8,133 nucleotides of DNA from JASFWK01 sp050049355 (GCA_050049355.1 JASFWK010000096.1:1-8133), one strand, 5' to 3'. Positions 1-5,528 are shown, numbered from the stretch's first letter. The notes: generated by a model from the sequence alone, not told the origin. Made by a program: numbers and translations.

Positions 1-2
1 CG

Positions 3-209
3 GTCGTCGTGGGGCCGGTGCCCTTGCCGACCAGGGTTGAGCGCTTCACAGTGCGTCGCTCTACCTTCGTTCACAAAGACTCACATGAGCACTTCGAGAT
101 CCGCACTCACAAGCGCTTGATCGATGTGCTCGAGCCGGACGACAAGACCATAGATACGCTGATGCGGCTCAATCTGCCGGCCGGGGTGGATATCGAGATC
201 AAGCTGTAG
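3..209 (+). CDS. rpsJ: 30S ribosomal protein S10, 3' part (5' end outside window)
   Basis: S10 sits in the head of the 30S subunit next to S3 and S14; in some bacteria it also serves with NusB in transcription antitermination. The visible 68 codons start inside the gene at a V-V-V-G-P run. They continue with the family motif PLPTR, then VHKDSHEHFEIRTHKRLIDV and the C-terminal block MRLNLPAGVDIEIKL before a TAG stop. This corresponds to roughly the last two thirds of a protein of about 102 residues. The upstream part, including the start codon, lies before the window, so the GTG at position 9 is an internal valine and not a start. S10 is normally the first gene of the S10 operon, and the next gene here is rplC as expected. 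Identity is secure; only the missing 5' end is unknown. Confidence 0.97.
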   Translation, partial: VVVGPVPLPTRVERFTVRRSTFVHKDSHEHFEIRTHKRLIDVLEPDDKTIDTLMRLNLPAGVDIEIKL

Positions 210-220
210 GAAGTCTTTGA

Positions 221-263
221 GTCTGCAGGTTTGTGAGGACGTGAGTTGTGCGAATCTGCAGAC
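221..263 (+). promoter_or_regulatory. Long stem-loop in the rpsJ-rplC spacer
   Basis: Bases 221-235 pair with bases 249-263 over 15 consecutive positions: 11 Watson-Crick pairs and 4 G-U wobbles. The core is a perfect 8-bp inverted repeat, GTCTGCAG against CTGCAGAC, closing a 13-nt loop. The structure starts 12 nt after the rpsJ stop. No T-tract follows it (the next bases are GTTTCGGG), so it does not look like an intrinsic terminator. By inference it could be an mRNA processing or stability element, or part of a regulatory leader for the genes from rplC on. The pairing is read directly; the function is unknown. Confidence 0.6.
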
Positions 264-282
264 GTTTCGGGATGATGCGACT

Positions 283-299
283 CGGGGCTGGCAGTCCCG
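283..299 (+). promoter_or_regulatory. Small hairpin beside the rplC ribosome binding site
   Basis: CGGGGC at 283-288 can pair with GTCCCG at 294-299 (six pairs, one of them G-U) around a 5-nt loop TGGCA. It ends one base before the purine-rich GAGAGGTG (301-308) that I take as the rplC Shine-Dalgarno. It could influence ribosome access or stack with the larger stem-loop at 221-263. A six-pair hairpin can arise by chance at this G+C, so confidence is low. Confidence 0.35.
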
Positions 300-315
300 T
301 GAGAGGTGTGTTGTT

Positions 316-990
316 GTGAAGGGAATTCTGGGCAAGAAAGTGGGAATGACCCGCATCTTCAATGAGCGGGGAGAGGCGGTCGCGGTCACGGTTATTGAGG
401 CTGGTCCCTGCTGGGTCACCCAAATCAAGGAGCCTGAGCGCGATGGCTACAGCGCGGTCCAACTGGGCCTCGAAGAAGTCAAACCCGAACGTCTGACGAG
501 AGGTCGGTTGGGACACCTGGGTCTGCTCGAAGAGGATGATACACATCCCCATCGGCGGAGGCTGGAGGAGCCAGTGCCCGCGCTGCGCTACCTACGCGAG
601 TTCCGGGTCAAACCGGAGGAGGTACCGCGGGAGGGCGAGAAGGTCACCGCCGCGGTCTTCGAGGTGGGGGATCAAGTGGACGTGGTGGGTATCTCTAAGG
701 GGCGAGGGTTTGCCGGGGCGATCAAACGTCACGGCTTCAAGCGCCAGCCGAAGACCCACGGCCAGTCGGATCGAGAGCGTGCCCCTGGCTCCAGCGGCTC
801 CACCACCACCCCTGGCCGCGTCCTCAAAGGGAAGCGCATGCCGGGGCGGATGGGGGGCAGTCGGGTGACCTCGCAGAACTTGGAAGTGGTGCTGGTGGAT
901 CCGGAGCGGAATCTCCTGGCGGTGGAGGGCTCTGTCCCCGGCCCCAGGGGAGGGCTTGTGGTGGTCAAGCAAGCTCGCAAGCAGGGATAG
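316..990 (+). CDS. rplC: 50S ribosomal protein L3
   Basis: L3 binds 23S rRNA early in 50S assembly, and its long central loop reaches toward the peptidyl-transferase centre. The 224-residue product opens with KGILGKKVGMTRIF, has the VVGISKGRGFAGAIKRHGF block at residues 123-141 and the central loop THGQSDRERAPGSSG at 147-161, and ends with NLLAVEGSVPGPRGGLVVV. I chose the GTG at 316 because the family N-terminus starts there and GAGGTG (303-308) gives a Shine-Dalgarno 7 nt upstream. The frame stays open to a TTG at 217, but the extra 33 residues resemble no L3 and cover two hairpins. The glutamine methylated by PrmB in E. coli aligns with Thr164. Residues 67-90 are longer than in E. coli. Identity is certain; the start is likely. 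Confidence 0.97.
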   Translation: MKGILGKKVGMTRIFNERGEAVAVTVIEAGPCWVTQIKEPERDGYSAVQLGLEEVKPERLTRGRLGHLGLLEEDDTHPHRRRLEEPVPALRYLREFRVKPEEVPREGEKVTAAVFEVGDQVDVVGISKGRGFAGAIKRHGFKRQPKTHGQSDRERAPGSSGSTTTPGRVLKGKRMPGRMGGSRVTSQNLEVVLVDPERNLLAVEGSVPGPRGGLVVVKQARKQG

Positions 991-1014
991 GTTGGCTGGA
1001 GGAGAGAGGTAGGA

Positions 1015-1635
1015 ATGGTTGTTCCCGTTCGCAACATGAGCGGAGAGCAGGTGGACGAAGTCGAGCTCCGCGCTGACATATTTGAGGCTTCGATCAATGT
1101 CCCGCTTATGCACCAGGCCTTTGAACGACAGCGGGCCAACGCCCGTCTGGGCACCCACAAGGCTAAGAGCCGTGGCGAGGTGAACCGCACGACCCGTAAG
1201 TGGTACCGGCAGAAAGGAACCGGCCGGGCCCGGCATGGCAGCCGCAATGCCCCCCTCTTCGTCGGGGGAGGGATCGCCCACGGGCCTAGGCCTCGTAGTT
1301 ATCGCAAACGTATGCCGCGCAAAATGCGACGGGCTGCTCTGCGCAGCGCCCTTTCCGTCAAGGCGGAGGAGGGGAAGGTCGTTGTACTCGACCGGCTGGA
1401 GATGGACGCGCCCAAAACCAAGGAGATGGCAGCTCTGCTTAGGAGCCTGGACGCCAACGAGGGTGTGCTGATACTCCTGGCCGAGCCCAGCGAGGTGGTG
1501 GAGAAGTCGGCGCGGAATCTGCCGAGGGTGGAGATCCTGCAGGCCAGCTATTTGAATATCCGTGATCTCCTGAAGTACGACAAGGTGCTTATTCCTCTGG
1601 ACGCCTTGCAGGTGATTGAGTCTATTCTGGGGTAG
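1015..1635 (+). CDS. rplD: 50S ribosomal protein L4
   Basis: L4 is an early assembly protein of the 50S subunit; its extended loop forms one wall of the nascent-peptide exit tunnel at the constriction. The 206-residue length is normal. The globular start (NMSGEQVDEVEL) leads into the tunnel loop at about residues 47-98, containing RQKGTGRARHG and the GGGIAHGPRPRSY segment. It continues with the family helix RKMRRAALRSALS and ends with YDKVLIPLDALQVIE. The lysine whose change to glutamate gives erythromycin resistance in E. coli (K63) is kept as K67. The ATG has a good Shine-Dalgarno, GGAGAGAGG at 1001-1009. In enteric bacteria L4 also represses its own operon through a leader ahead of rpsJ; that region is outside this window, so the mechanism cannot be judged here. 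The next gene starts 4 nt after the stop. Confidence 0.98.
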   Translation: MVVPVRNMSGEQVDEVELRADIFEASINVPLMHQAFERQRANARLGTHKAKSRGEVNRTTRKWYRQKGTGRARHGSRNAPLFVGGGIAHGPRPRSYRKRMPRKMRRAALRSALSVKAEEGKVVVLDRLEMDAPKTKEMAALLRSLDANEGVLILLAEPSEVVEKSARNLPRVEILQASYLNIRDLLKYDKVLIPLDALQVIESILG

Positions 1636-1639
1636 TGCC

Positions 1640-1945
1640 ATGAGTGAGATGGAGCGTATGTACGAGCTGATAAGACGCCCGGTGATTACGGAGAAGACCC
1701 AATACCTGGCTGATGAGCATGGCAAGTACACCTTCGAGGTGGACTGGCGCGCGAGCAAGACCGAGGTGAAGCGTGCTGTAGAGGCCATCTATGGGGTGCG
1801 GGTAGTAAAGGTCAACACGATGATCATGCCCGCCAAGCTCAGCAAGCAGCCGGGCCGGCGCCTCGTGGTGCGTGAGCCGATATGGAAGAAGGCAGTGGTC
1901 ACGCTGGCCGAAGGCGACCAGATTCCTTTGTTCGGAGGAGGCTAA
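1640..1945 (+). CDS. rplW: 50S ribosomal protein L23
   Basis: L23 lies at the rim of the exit tunnel with L29 and is the docking site for trigger factor and the signal recognition particle in bacteria. The 101-residue product has the family signature: YELIRRPVITEKT near the N-terminus, YTFEVDWRASKTEVKRAVEAIYGVRVVKVNT in the middle, then a basic loop and a VVTLAEGDQIPLFGG end. I prefer the ATG at 1640, 4 nt after the rplD stop and preceded by GGGG at 1629-1632. ATGs at 1649 and 1658 would give slightly shorter forms that also fit, so the exact start is uncertain by a few codons. The tight spacing on both sides suggests translational coupling with rplD and rplB. Identity is secure. Confidence 0.96.
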   Translation: MSEMERMYELIRRPVITEKTQYLADEHGKYTFEVDWRASKTEVKRAVEAIYGVRVVKVNTMIMPAKLSKQPGRRLVVREPIWKKAVVTLAEGDQIPLFGGG

Positions 1946-1946
1946 G

Positions 1947-2789
1947 GTGGGAATAAAGGTCTATAAGCCGACGTCACCGGGTCGGCGTGGAACGACCGGC
2001 GCGACCTTCGATGAGATCACGAAGACGGAGCCGGAGCGCAGTCTCCTGGAGCCTCTGCACAAGAAGGGCGGCCGGAATGTGCAGGGACGGATCACGATTC
2101 GCCACCGGGGCGGTGGGCATAAGAGGCGGTACCGCCGCATAGATTTCAAGCGGGATAAGCATGGTATCCCCGCTCGGGTGGCCTCTATCGAGTACGATCC
2201 CAATCGCTCGGCTCGTATCGCTTTGCTGGCTTACGCAGACGGCGAGAAGCGGTATGTCATAGCGCCGGTAGGGCTGCAAGTTGGTGATTCTGTGATGAGT
2301 GGAGAGGGGGCGGACATTCGTGTGGGGAACGCGCTCCCACTGAAGGAGGTCCCGTTCGGCACGATGGTGCACAATATCGAGCTGCGTCCCGGCGGAGGCG
2401 GCCAGTTGGTGCGTGCGGCGGGAACCTCAGCTCGGGTTCTGGCCAAGGAGGGCGACTACGTGACGTTGCGGCTGCCCAGCAGCGAGATCCGCATGGTGCG
2501 GAATGATTGCTTGGCGACCATTGGCCAAGTGGGCAATGTGGATCATGGCAACATCAAGCTGGGCAAGGCCGGGCGTAGGCGCTGGCTGGGGCGGCGGCCA
2601 AAGGTGCGCGGTTCGGTGATGAGCCCCAGGGATCACCCGCATGGCGGGGGAGAGGGGCGAACGCCCATTGGTCTGCCCGGACCTAAGTCCCCGTGGGGTA
2701 AGCCCACCTTGGGCAAGAAGACGCGGCGCAACAAGGATACGGATAAGTACATCGTCCGTCGCCGCGGCGAGCAGAGGCGCAAGCGATAG
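1947..2789 (+). CDS. rplB: 50S ribosomal protein L2
   Basis: L2 is a primary 23S rRNA binder needed for subunit association and peptidyl-transferase activity. The product of 280 residues is close to the usual 273-278. It begins GIKVYKPTSPGRRG, has the RNA-binding block GRITIRHRGGGHKRRYR at residues 47-63, EYDPNRSARIALL at 82-94, and the C-terminal loop DHPHGGGEGR at 229-238, whose His230 matches the functionally important E. coli His229. The basic tail ends in RRRGEQRRKR. The start is a GTG just one base after the rplW stop, with GGAGGAGG at 1934-1941 as Shine-Dalgarno inside the end of rplW. The frame is open farther upstream within rplW, but the L2 family N-terminus fits this GTG. Residues 226-228 read SPR where E. 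coli has NPV. Confidence 0.98.
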   Translation: MGIKVYKPTSPGRRGTTGATFDEITKTEPERSLLEPLHKKGGRNVQGRITIRHRGGGHKRRYRRIDFKRDKHGIPARVASIEYDPNRSARIALLAYADGEKRYVIAPVGLQVGDSVMSGEGADIRVGNALPLKEVPFGTMVHNIELRPGGGGQLVRAAGTSARVLAKEGDYVTLRLPSSEIRMVRNDCLATIGQVGNVDHGNIKLGKAGRRRWLGRRPKVRGSVMSPRDHPHGGGEGRTPIGLPGPKSPWGKPTLGKKTRRNKDTDKYIVRRRGEQRRKR

Positions 2790-2822
2790 GGCATTTGGGG
2801 ATTTGGATGTTGGAGGGTTGAG

Positions 2823-3125
2823 ATGGCTAGATCGCTGAAGAAGGGCCCGTACGTAGATTCGAAGCTGCTTCAGAGGATCGAGGAGATGAACCGAAGAGGG
2901 GAAAAGAAGGTCATCCGTACTTGGTCGCGGGATTCGACCATCTTCCCTCAGATGGTGGGACATACGATTGCCGTCCACGATGGTCGGCGACATGTGCCAA
3001 TCTACATCACGGAGAACATGGTTGGTCACAAACTGGGAGAGTTTGCTCCCACACGGACTTTCCACGGGCACCAGCTCGTGAGAGAGAAGGTGCGGCAAGT
3101 CCGCAAGACCAGAAGCAGGATGTAG
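2823..3125 (+). CDS. rpsS: 30S ribosomal protein S19
   Basis: S19 forms a complex with S13 in the 30S head, near the A-site tRNA and the bridge to the large subunit. The 100-residue protein starts ARSLKKGPYVD, carries the signature KKVIRTWSRDSTIFPQMVGH at residues 28-47, then YITENMVGHKLGEFAPTRTF at 61-80, and ends in a basic tail. This is a complete, normal-length member of the family. The ATG is preceded by GGAGGG at 2812-2817 with 5-nt spacing. The 33-nt gap after rplB contains short T/G-rich runs but no clear hairpin or promoter. Its place between rplB and rplV is the conserved order. Confidence 0.98.
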   Translation: MARSLKKGPYVDSKLLQRIEEMNRRGEKKVIRTWSRDSTIFPQMVGHTIAVHDGRRHVPIYITENMVGHKLGEFAPTRTFHGHQLVREKVRQVRKTRSRM

Positions 3126-3149
3126 CGGGAAGGTAGAGGAGCAGGAGCT

Positions 3150-3509
3150 ATGGAAGTTCGTGCACAGGCGAAGCACATCCCTATGTCGGCGCGGAAGGTG
3201 CGCCGGGTTATCGATCAGATACGGGATATGGATGTGGAAGAGGCTCTGCAGGCTCTTCGCTTCCTCCCTCATGCCGCCGCTCGTCCGGTGGAGAAAGTGG
3301 TTCGCTCTGCCGTCGCCAACGCCGAGGAGAACATTGGCCTCTCCCGGGAGGATCTCTACATCGCTCGTATTGTGGCGGACGACGGTCCGGGAGTGGCGCC
3401 TGGAAAGGGATGGCGGCCGCGCTTCGGCGCGAGAGGGCGATATCGCCCCATCCGCAAGCGGTCGTGCCATATCACTGTCGTGTTGGATGAGCGGCTAGAG
3501 GAAGAGTAA
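3150..3509 (+). CDS. rplV: 50S ribosomal protein L22
   Basis: L22 contacts all domains of 23S rRNA; its beta-hairpin runs along the exit tunnel opposite L4. The 119 residues start with EVRAQAKHIPMSARKVRRVIDQIRD. They continue through the helix AARPVEKVVRSAVANAEEN (43-61) and finish with the hairpin and strand KRSCHITVVLDE (103-114). The hairpin segment between DGP (78-80) and KRSCHI (103-108) has 22 residues, against 17 in E. coli as I remember that sequence, and contains APGKGWRPRFGARGRYRP. This is the region where deletions of Met82-Lys83-Arg84 give macrolide resistance in E. coli. Two purine runs precede the ATG: GGAG at 3138-3141 and a second copy at 3143-3146. Identity is certain; the meaning of the longer hairpin is open. 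Confidence 0.97.
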   Translation: MEVRAQAKHIPMSARKVRRVIDQIRDMDVEEALQALRFLPHAAARPVEKVVRSAVANAEENIGLSREDLYIARIVADDGPGVAPGKGWRPRFGARGRYRPIRKRSCHITVVLDERLEEE

Positions 3510-3517
3510 AGGAGCTG

Positions 3518-3532
3518 CAGGCACCGCGCCTG
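3518..3532 (+). promoter_or_regulatory. Small hairpin directly upstream of the rpsC Shine-Dalgarno
   Basis: CAGGC (3518-3522) is exactly complementary in inverted orientation to GCCTG (3528-3532), with a 5-nt loop ACCGC. The stem ends where the strong rpsC Shine-Dalgarno AAGGAGGA (3533-3540) begins. It might keep the ribosome binding site exposed for a gene that starts with TTG. A five-pair stem is weak evidence and may be chance. Confidence 0.25.
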
Positions 3533-3545
3533 AAGGAGGAGGTAC

Positions 3546-4205
3546 TTGGGACGCAAGGTTCATCCTTACGGTTTCCGGCTTAAAGTCCTTCGCGATTGGA
3601 AGGCCCACTGGTACGCTGAGGGCGAGGAGTACGTTGAACTCCTGGACGAGGATTTGGAGATTCGAGACCACATCGAGCAGGAGGTGGGGCACGCCAGAAT
3701 CTCTCGTGTGGAGATTGAGCGCTTCCCGAACCAGGTTCAGCTGACAATCTGGACCGCGCGGCCTGGTGTCGTTATCGGACGGAAGGGGTCGTCTGTGAAG
3801 GCCCTGCGGCGGCAGCTGGAGGAGATGACTGGGAAGCGGGTGCACATAGAGGTCCAGGAGGTGGAGGAGCCCGAACTGGATGCACGACTGGTGGCCCAGA
3901 ACGTGGCTGCTCAGCTGGAGAGGCGCATCTCGCACGGCCGGGCGATGAAACGGGCGCTCCGGCAGACAATGCGAGCCGGCGCGGAAGGCATCAAGGTCTC
4001 GTGCAAGGGCCGCCTTGGCGGTGCTGAGATGGGCCGGACTGTTTGGATGCGTGAAGGTCGGGTGCCCTTGCAGACGCTGCGGGCGGATATTGACTACGCT
4101 CAGGAGGAGGCACGCACCACCTTTGGTCGGATTGGGGTCAAGGTGTGGGTTTACAAAGGCGAGGTGCTTCCGACGACGGAGGAAGAGGAGCCGTTTGTCG
4201 TATAG
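3546..4205 (+). CDS. rpsC: 30S ribosomal protein S3
   Basis: S3 sits in the 30S head at the mRNA entry channel and takes part in unwinding mRNA structure. The 219-residue product begins GRKVHPYGFRL. It has a type II KH domain with the GRKG loop at residues 78-81 in TARPGVVIGRKGSS, and a C-terminal domain with GRLGGAEMGRTVW (155-167) and EGRVPLQTLRADIDY (170-184), followed by a short acidic tail rich in glutamate. The start is TTG, backed by a near-perfect AGGAGG (3534-3539) at 6-nt spacing and by the family N-terminus. Aligned without gaps to E. coli S3, the helicase residues Arg131, Arg132 and Lys135 read Gly131, Arg132 and Lys135, so one of the three is changed. The rest looks normal. Confidence 0.98.
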   Translation: MGRKVHPYGFRLKVLRDWKAHWYAEGEEYVELLDEDLEIRDHIEQEVGHARISRVEIERFPNQVQLTIWTARPGVVIGRKGSSVKALRRQLEEMTGKRVHIEVQEVEEPELDARLVAQNVAAQLERRISHGRAMKRALRQTMRAGAEGIKVSCKGRLGGAEMGRTVWMREGRVPLQTLRADIDYAQEEARTTFGRIGVKVWVYKGEVLPTTEEEEPFVV

Positions 4206-4246
4206 TGCCCGGGTGAGCGTTGGGTGATTGTGGGAGAGAAGTTGCT

Positions 4247-4660
4247 ATGTTGATGCCAAAGCGAGTGAAGTACCGCAAGCAGATGCGAGGGCGGTTGAAG
4301 GGAAGAGCCAGCAGCGGAACAGAGGTGGCCTTTGGAGAGTATGGACTGCAGGCTCTGGAACCGGCCTGGATTACCAGCCGCCAGATCGAGGCGGCGCGCC
4401 GCGCTATCGTGCGCAACGTGCGCCGACGAGGGAAGTACTGGATCCGCATCTTCCCGGACAAGCCGGTGACCGCTAAGCCGGCAGAGACCCGGATGGGTAA
4501 GGGAAAGGGAGCGGTGGATCACTGGGTGGCGGTAGTCAAGCCGGGGCGCATTCTCTTCGAACTGGCCGGCGTCACCGAAGAGCAGGCTCGGGAGGCTATG
4601 CGCCTGGCTGCCTACAAGTTGCCCATTAAATGCCAGTTTGTGATGCGCCACGAAGGGTGA
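4247..4660 (+). CDS. rplP: 50S ribosomal protein L16
   Basis: L16 helps shape the A-site region and elbow contact of tRNA on the 50S subunit and joins late in assembly. The 137-residue product begins MLMPKRVKYRKQMRGRLKG and carries the motifs TSRQIEAARRAIVRNVRRRGKYWIRIFPDKPVT (43-75), RMGKGKG (82-88) and the C-terminal LAAYKLPIKCQFV. Arg82 matches E. coli Arg81, which is hydroxylated there by YcfD; nothing here tells whether it is modified. The start at the ATG of 4247 matches the family, with GGGAGAG at 4232-4238 about 8 nt upstream. The 41-nt gap after rpsC is the longest inside the cluster apart from the one before rplC, but it shows no clear signal besides that ribosome binding site. Confidence 0.98.
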   Translation: MLMPKRVKYRKQMRGRLKGRASSGTEVAFGEYGLQALEPAWITSRQIEAARRAIVRNVRRRGKYWIRIFPDKPVTAKPAETRMGKGKGAVDHWVAVVKPGRILFELAGVTEEQAREAMRLAAYKLPIKCQFVMRHEG

Positions 4661-4669
4661 GGGAGTAGT

Positions 4670-4888
4670 ATGCAGGCCCGACAGATTCGGCAGTTGACAG
4701 ACGAGGAGATCCGTGCGCGCCTCGAGGAGGCGTCTCGGGAGTTGTTTAACCTCCGGCAGGACCTGTACTTGGGTGGCTTGGAGGACCACAATCGGATCAC
4801 CGCTGTGAAGCGGGATATCGCCCGCATGAAGACGATCCTCCGCGAGCGAGAGTTGTTGGAGATGATGATGGAGGAAGAGGCGCGATGA
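4670..4888 (+). CDS. rpmC: 50S ribosomal protein L29
   Basis: L29 is a small helical protein at the exit-tunnel rim next to L23, where nascent-chain factors dock. The 72-residue sequence is an antiparallel two-helix hairpin by composition: LTDEEIRARLEEASRELFNLR (9-29), a short turn with GGLEDHNRI, then TAVKRDIARMKTILRERELLEMM. The LFNLR segment and the following R-Q are family hallmarks. The tail MMMEEEAR is acidic and slightly longer than in E. coli. The ATG has GGGAG at 4661-4665 as Shine-Dalgarno. The stop overlaps the rpsQ start in an ATGA sequence, which points to translational coupling. Confidence 0.96.
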   Translation: MQARQIRQLTDEEIRARLEEASRELFNLRQDLYLGGLEDHNRITAVKRDIARMKTILRERELLEMMMEEEAR

Positions 4889-5145
4889 GTGAGCGTCGGA
4901 AGCGATTGGTCGGGCGCGTCGTCAGCAATAAGATGCAGAAGACCGCTGTGGTGCTGGTGGAGCGTACCTACCGTCACCCCCGCTACGAGAAGGTAATACG
5001 GGCGCGGAAGAAGTTCTATGCCCACGACGAAGAGAATACCTGCCAACCGGGTGACTTAGTGCGCATCGTCGAATCGAGACCCCTCAGCCGCCTGAAGCAC
5101 TGGGTGGTCGAGGAGGTGCTCGAGCGGACGGAGTTGGAGGCATGA
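4885..5145 (+). CDS. rpsQ: 30S ribosomal protein S17
   Basis: S17 is a primary 16S rRNA binding protein that helps fold the 5' domain in early 30S assembly. The 86-residue product is an OB-fold protein: RKRLVGRVVSNKMQKTAVV at the N-terminus, KFYAHDEENTCQPGDLVRI in the middle (43-61) and ESRPLSRLKHWVV at 63-75. The start codon overlaps the rpmC stop by four bases (ATGA), and the stop in turn overlaps the rplN start in the same way, so rpmC, rpsQ and rplN form a coupled trio. The ribosome binding site, GGAGGAAGAGG near 4869-4879, lies within the end of rpmC. The length and all motifs are ordinary. Confidence 0.97.
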   Translation: MSERRKRLVGRVVSNKMQKTAVVLVERTYRHPRYEKVIRARKKFYAHDEENTCQPGDLVRIVESRPLSRLKHWVVEEVLERTELEA

Positions 5146-5513
5146 TTCAGCAAGAGTCACGCTTGCGGGTGGCGGACAATACAGGTGCGAGGGAGATTCT
5201 CTGCATCCGCGTGCTTGGTGGATCTAGACGCCGGTATGGCCGCGTCGGCGACGTCATCGTGGCCAGTGTCAAGCAGGCTGTTCCGAACTCCTCGGTGAAG
5301 AAGGGAGAGACCGTGCGAGCTGTGATTGTCCGCACGGCCAAGGCCTACAACCGCACGGATGGGTCGTCTATACGCTTCGACGACAACGCCGCGGTCCTCT
5401 TGGACACCAACGGGGTGAATCCGCGGGGGACACGTATCTTTGGGCCTGTGGCTCGAGAACTGCGGGAGAAAGGTTTCATGAAGATCGTCTCTCTGGCCCC
5501 TGAGGTTCTCTAG
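5142..5513 (+). CDS. rplN: 50S ribosomal protein L14
   Basis: L14 lies on the interface side of the 50S subunit, touching 16S rRNA and L19, and is the binding site of the silencing factor RsfS. The 123-residue product has the canonical start MIQQESRLRVADNTGAREI, the GDVIVASVKQAVPN block at 36-49, KKGETVRAVIVRT at 53-65, DDNAAVLLD at 80-88 and the signature PRGTRIFGPVARELR at 94-108. It is complete and of the usual 122-123 residue length. The ATG overlaps the rpsQ stop by four bases. The G/A-rich GGAGG at 5136-5140 inside rpsQ lies only one base from the ATG, so an earlier purine run or coupling may carry initiation. Confidence 0.98.
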   Translation: MIQQESRLRVADNTGAREILCIRVLGGSRRRYGRVGDVIVASVKQAVPNSSVKKGETVRAVIVRTAKAYNRTDGSSIRFDDNAAVLLDTNGVNPRGTRIFGPVARELREKGFMKIVSLAPEVL

Positions 5514-5528
5514 GAGAGGAGTGGAGTC

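Noticed and set aside
221..263. Intrinsic terminator after rpsJ
   Set aside because: The stem is strong but is followed by GTTTCGGG without a T-run, and termination here would silence the essential genes downstream.
592..1788. Open reading frame of 398 codons on the minus strand
   Set aside because: It runs opposite to rplC, rplD and rplW, has no family resemblance that I can see, and is explained by codon bias of the real genes on the other strand.
1872..1946. Longer L2 starting inside rplW
   Set aside because: The 25 extra residues match no L2; GTG at 1947 gives the family N-terminus and has GGAGGAGG upstream.
2790..2822. Promoter between rplB and rpsS
   Set aside because: The T/G-rich spacer has no pair of elements resembling -35 and -10 at proper spacing, and its purine run serves as the rpsS ribosome binding site.
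2427..3470. Open reading frame of 347 codons on the minus strand
   Set aside because: It lies antisense to rplB, rpsS and rplV, which are certain; its composition is low-complexity Leu, Pro, Ser, Arg and His typical of shadow frames.
4151..4789. Open reading frame of 212 codons on the minus strand
   Set aside because: Antisense to the ends of rpsC, all of rplP and part of rpmC, with no recognisable domain or own ribosome binding context.
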